DNA from: Altererythrobacter sp.
GTDB lineage: Bacteria > Pseudomonadota > Alphaproteobacteria > Sphingomonadales > Sphingomonadaceae
Direction: 5' to 3'
Length of the DNA stretch: 7,611 nt
Assembly: GCA_011524425.1 (NCBI GenBank)
Contig: WTKI01000032.1
Location: 2,009 to 9,619, forward strand
Part shown: piece after piece, positions 6,954 to 7,611 of the stretch
How the letters are laid out: each line of letters begins with the position of its first letter
How positions within the stretch are numbered: the stretch's first letter is position 1
Notes under the pieces: model-generated
The model's input: only the letters and a program-made list of their open reading frames with translations
What the model was told of the DNA's origin: nothing
Database searches by the model: none
Program-made: the position numbers and the translations under genes

Positions 6954-7611
6954 ATGAGCGACGCTCTGACACTGCCGGCCGAAGCGCGCGAACGGGCTGG
7001 CAAGGGAGCCTCCCGTGCACTGCGTCGCGAAGGCCGTGTACCCGCTGTCATTTACGGCGGCAAAGAAGCACCCACGATGATCCACGTGGAATCGAAAGAA
7101 CTGGTCAAGCAATTGATGACCGGCCACTTTATGAACTCGATTGTAGAGATCACCCTTGGTGGCGAGACCATCAAAACTCTGCCAAAGGATGTGGCGCTCC
7201 ACCCTGTTACAGACCGCCCTGAGCACGCTGACTTCCTCCGCCTTGCTAAAGGCGCGAAAGTTGAGGTTTCCGTGCCAGTTATCTTCGCGAACGAAGAAGC
7301 ATCGCCAGGCCTCAAGAAGGGCGGCGTGTTGAACGTGGTCCGTCACGAGGTTGATCTGGTTTGTGAAGCAGACAAGATCCCTGGCGAGATCGAGATTGAT
7401 GTGACCGGCAAGGAAGTCGGCGATTCGATCCACATCAGCGAAATCAAGCTGCCTGAAGGTAGCGAAAGCGCGATTACCGACCGCGATTACACTATCGCAA
7501 CGCTGGTCGCGCCGTCTGCCCTCAAGAAGAGCGAGAGTGAAACCGAGGAAGGCGAAGAAGTCGCAGCCGATGAAGTTGAAGCAACTTCACAGAAAGGCGA
7601 TGACGACGCTG
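6954..7611 (+). CDS. rplY: 50S ribosomal protein L25 / general stress protein Ctc, 3' end outside the window
   Basis: L25 of the long CTC/TL5 type, which binds 5S rRNA in the central protuberance of the large subunit. The 219 codons visible include the N-terminal 5S-binding domain: [25 protein letters not shown] (12-36), a hallmark of the family, then HVESKEL and [22 protein letters not shown] with the HPV..R...HADF pattern. After it comes the C-terminal CTC beta domain with [45 protein letters not shown] and [14 protein letters not shown]. An acidic, Glu/Asp-rich low-complexity tail begins around residue 190 and continues past the window edge, as is usual in alphaproteobacteria. No stop codon occurs before 7611. 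In many bacteria rplY is followed by pth (peptidyl-tRNA hydrolase); that lies outside what can be seen here. Confidence 0.97.
   Translation, partial: MSDALTLPAEARERAGKGASRALRREGRVPAVIYGGKEAPTMIHVESKELVKQLMTGHFMNSIVEITLGGETIKTLPKDVALHPVTDRPEHADFLRLAKGAKVEVSVPVIFANEEASPGLKKGGVLNVVRHEVDLVCEADKIPGEIEIDVTGKEVGDSIHISEIKLPEGSESAITDRDYTIATLVAPSALKKSESETEEGEEVAADEVEATSQKGDDDA

Overview
The window looks like a core chromosomal segment of an alphaproteobacterium, most likely a member of Sphingomonadales such as the Erythrobacter group. This rests on the protein sequences (GlyQ, GlyS, PPDK, L25), a moderately high GC content judged by eye, strong GAGAGG/GGAGG ribosome binding sites, and the glyQ...glyS-ppdK order. 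The taxonomic call is an inference from familiarity, not from a search.

Layout. On the minus strand (reading right to left) lies a four-gene block: glyQ (4843-3935), a sulfotransferase-family gene (3938-3060), glyS (3060-1009) and the first 314 codons of ppdK (944 to beyond position 1). The first three overlap: ATGA joins glyQ to the sulfotransferase, and TGATG joins the sulfotransferase to glyS. They are therefore very likely one translationally coupled unit. ppdK follows after 64 bp with its own ribosome binding site and a GTG start.

On the plus strand, divergent from glyQ across a 172 bp region, lie two tandem TraB/GumN-family genes. The first (5016-5942) encodes a protein with a probable Sec signal peptide and the second (5942-6817) a probable lipoprotein. 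They are joined by a TAATG overlap. After a 136 bp gap with several inverted repeats comes rplY (from 6954), which encodes ribosomal protein L25/CTC and runs off the right end.

How it fits together. GlyQ and GlyS form the alpha2beta2 glycyl-tRNA synthetase, L25 binds 5S rRNA, and PPDK links pyruvate and phosphoenolpyruvate, so most of the window is housekeeping. Two parts are less ordinary. One is the sulfotransferase gene placed between, and coupled to, the two subunits of one enzyme. The other is the paired TraB/GumN paralogues that appear sorted to different places in the envelope. I saw no mobile elements, tRNA or rRNA genes, CRISPR arrays or pseudogenes.
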